Assembly (NCBI RefSeq): GCF_901709675.1
Contig: NC_051094.1
Span: forward strand, 13,758,501-13,822,500
Length of the DNA stretch: 64,000 bases
From: Syngnathus acus
Taxonomy: Eukaryota > Chordata > Actinopteri > Syngnathiformes > Syngnathidae
Direction: 5' to 3'
Below, piece after piece: positions 62,176 to 64,000 of this stretch. The notes beneath the pieces were generated by a model, which worked only from the letters and a program-made list of their open reading frames with translations, did not search any database and was not told the DNA's origin. The position numbers and the translations under genes are program-made. Numbering within the stretch: position 1 is the first letter of the stretch; every line of letters begins with the position of its first letter.

Positions 62176-62354
62176 GTAGCAAGATTTCGCAGGGTCCTCT
62201 GTTAGATTAATATGACACACACTGAGGTGTTTTTTTCCAGGCTGGTGTTTATATTTTAAAAGCTAACCAGGTGTAGCATTTTGAAGTAGGCTGTTTTTGA
62301 TTTTTTTTTATAAAGCCAAGCAGTTTTTAAAAGCAGGACTCACATTAGGAAATA

Positions 62355-62714
62355 ATGTCGAAGCCGATGGCAATACCCAGTCCAGCTTCTCAGGATGTCT
62401 GCAATTTTTTCAGCAGCAAAGTTCCTGATCACTCAGAAAATAGAACATTATTGCCCAAGACGTCCCCGCTGCGCAAGTACATAGAAAGTGAGCATCAGCA
62501 AGCAGGCCTCTTCTCCCTTTCTCCCACTGACACCCAACTGGATGCCACTTTCGACCCCCAAAAGAAAAGGAGGAAGAAATGTGGTACCTGCACTCCATGC
62601 CGCCGGAAAGAAAACTGTGGTTCCTGTGTTTATTGCATGAACCGCAAGATAGGCAAGCAGATCTGCAAGCTGCGCAAATGTGAAGAGCTGAAAAGAAGAC
62701 AGCACACCTGGGAG
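62355..62714 (+). CDS. CXXC zinc-finger protein, 5' coding exon (probably a TET family dioxygenase)
   Basis: The ATG at 62355 has an in-frame TAG nine bases upstream. Residues 1-120 are open to a donor, CCTGGGAG/GTGAGT, at 62714/62715 (phase 0). The CXXC domain begins KKRRKKCGTCTPCRRKENCG, continues CVYCMNRK and ends QICKLRKCEELKRR: eight cysteines in the short class typical of TET1, TET3 and CXXC4/5, without the KFGG insertion of KMT2/DNMT1/CFP1. CGTC..C, ENCG and QICKLRKC are closest to TET3 as I remember it. In CXXC4/5 the domain is followed almost at once by the protein end, whereas this exon splices on, which favours a tet gene. Such a domain binds CpG DNA and targets 5-methylcytosine oxidation. 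The catalytic part would lie beyond the window. Confidence 0.7.
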
Positions 62715-64000
62715 GTGAGTAGGCATCTTAAACATTGTCTTTCAATTAGTAGAACAACGTTTTGTTTCATTTGATCAGTTCTAAAGTAGCTTGTCATCGC
62801 TGACTGTTTTCTGTGCCAAGTTACCCATCGCTTTTCACTTCTGTTTTGTGGAAAGTTTGCATCATTTTCTTTGCCTTTAGATCATGTATAGGCTGGATGA
62901 GTGGGGCGTGCGCCCCATCTTGTAATTGTATCGTATACATAGCAGATTTATATCCAGATACGAAAGAGGCCCGGGAAGAATTTGGAAAAATCTGAACTTT
63001 ACCGTGAACGTTGAATGAAAAAAATCTGATTCAAAAGAATCCAAATTAAACCACAGTGTAAACATAGCGCTGAGTCATTTGCAGCATTTGAAAGAGCTCA
63101 GGAAATGAGGCACTGTTATAATTTATTTTTATTTTTTTTTTTAGTTCGGTGGATTGTCCATCAACTACAATACCTATACACTACGTAACTCTTTTCCATC
63201 AGCATTACAATCGAACAAATCCTCACCACCTTTCATTACCATCAAGTGTTCTTAAAAGTCGTACAAACAGCCCATTCCAAGAATTTAATATTTAGACATG
63301 CGTATGAAATTTAAACAATGACTCGTCTTAGTCATCTTAGTGCTACAAACCATTTTTAAAGTTTGTTTTGAACTTTCATCCTCTGGTAGCCACTGGATTG
63401 TGATACCTGACTTTGAGTGTGTCTGCCTTAGTGATATATATTTTTTCCTTTACATATTTGACAGCTGCCTACTGTCAGTTTAATTCACCCAGCTATGAGT
63501 GAAACTTCTCAATCAATGCAAGTTCAGGTATATGTGGGACTAAAATCTGATTGTACCATTTTTAGCTTCAAGTAATAAGAATATAGGCCGACAGTGTGTT
63601 TTCACAAAGCATGTTATGCTGGAATTGAAATAGCCACATATTCACAGTCAATTTTCTTTGCAGCTGGTTCTGTGAATAGTGTGTGTGTATGTGTGTGTGC
63701 GCGCGTGCGTATCTTTGTGTGCATGGTTGAGGAGCTGTGCAGGCAACCGCACAGGAGAATTCCTGTATTTGCCTCTGCTTTGTCCTTTGACCTCCTAGGC
63801 TTCAACTGAGGGTGGGGGTTAACCTTAGGCTATTTTGTGTTTGTGTGGGTGTGTGAAGAAAGAGTGCGCATTTAAAAGTGTGCAGTGTGCGCGCGCGCAT
63901 GGCTAAATGTGTTTGTATGTGCATCGGGGTCTAAAAAGGCGGGGGATGGGTTTTCAAGTCAAGAAGGAGGAAGATGCAATGAACGGTCAGCAGTTGGAAC
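62715..64000 (+). other. Intron of the CXXC gene, continuing past the window
   Basis: AT-rich with a (TG)n/(CG) stretch at 63680-63715 and TG/GCGC runs near 63840-63900. No further exon with CXXC- or TET-like content was found before the window end. Confidence 0.5.

Overview
This window reads as nuclear DNA from a ray-finned (teleost) fish. It has spliced vertebrate genes with GT-AG introns, tRNA-headed SINEs ending in ATGG-type tails, small DNA-transposon relics (MITEs), a degraded L2/Rex1-type LINE and many microsatellites. The SINE consensus resembles those of percomorph fishes (possibly pipefish or seahorse), but that is recollection and not shown by the sequence. I see no prokaryotic or plasmid features, no rRNA, no convincing tRNA gene, no CRISPR array and no endogenous virus.

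All four genes are on the plus strand. (1) Bases 1-7904 hold the 3' part of cdca2 (Repo-Man), the PP1-targeting subunit of mitotic-exit chromatin. Its 5' end lies outside the window. Eleven exons chain in phase and give 708 visible residues. (2) About 20.8-48.5 kb is kat6a (MOZ), a MYST histone acetyltransferase. It has a GC-rich promoter, a non-coding first exon and 16 coding exons that join in frame to 2271 residues: tandem winged helices, double PHD finger, MYST catalytic domain, acidic region, Ser/Pro/Gln-rich region and Met-rich tail. (3) About 49.3-55.6 kb is ap3m2, the AP-3 adaptor mu subunit. Eight coding exons give exactly 418 residues. (4) From about 58 kb, with coding sequence at 62355-62714, comes the 5' part of a gene with a TET/CXXC4/5-type CXXC zinc finger, probably a tet-family gene that continues past the window.

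Between cdca2 and kat6a lie about 13 kb without a supported gene, holding two well-bounded MITEs, microsatellites and SINE fragments. The kat6a introns hold a SINE with perfect 11-bp target-site duplications and a 493-bp MITE. The region between ap3m2 and the CXXC gene holds a long member of the MITE family seen at 10.6 kb and a 176-bp segmental tandem duplication.

The genes do not form one pathway. Three of them (cdca2, kat6a, CXXC/tet) act on chromatin and ap3m2 acts in endosome-lysosome sorting. I found no previously undescribed system. The points most worth checking are a fish-specific Gly-Ser linker and a His-rich patch in Kat6a, a CLEAR-like site in ap3m2 intron 1, SINE tails that appear to have seeded microsatellites, and short and long forms of one MITE family.
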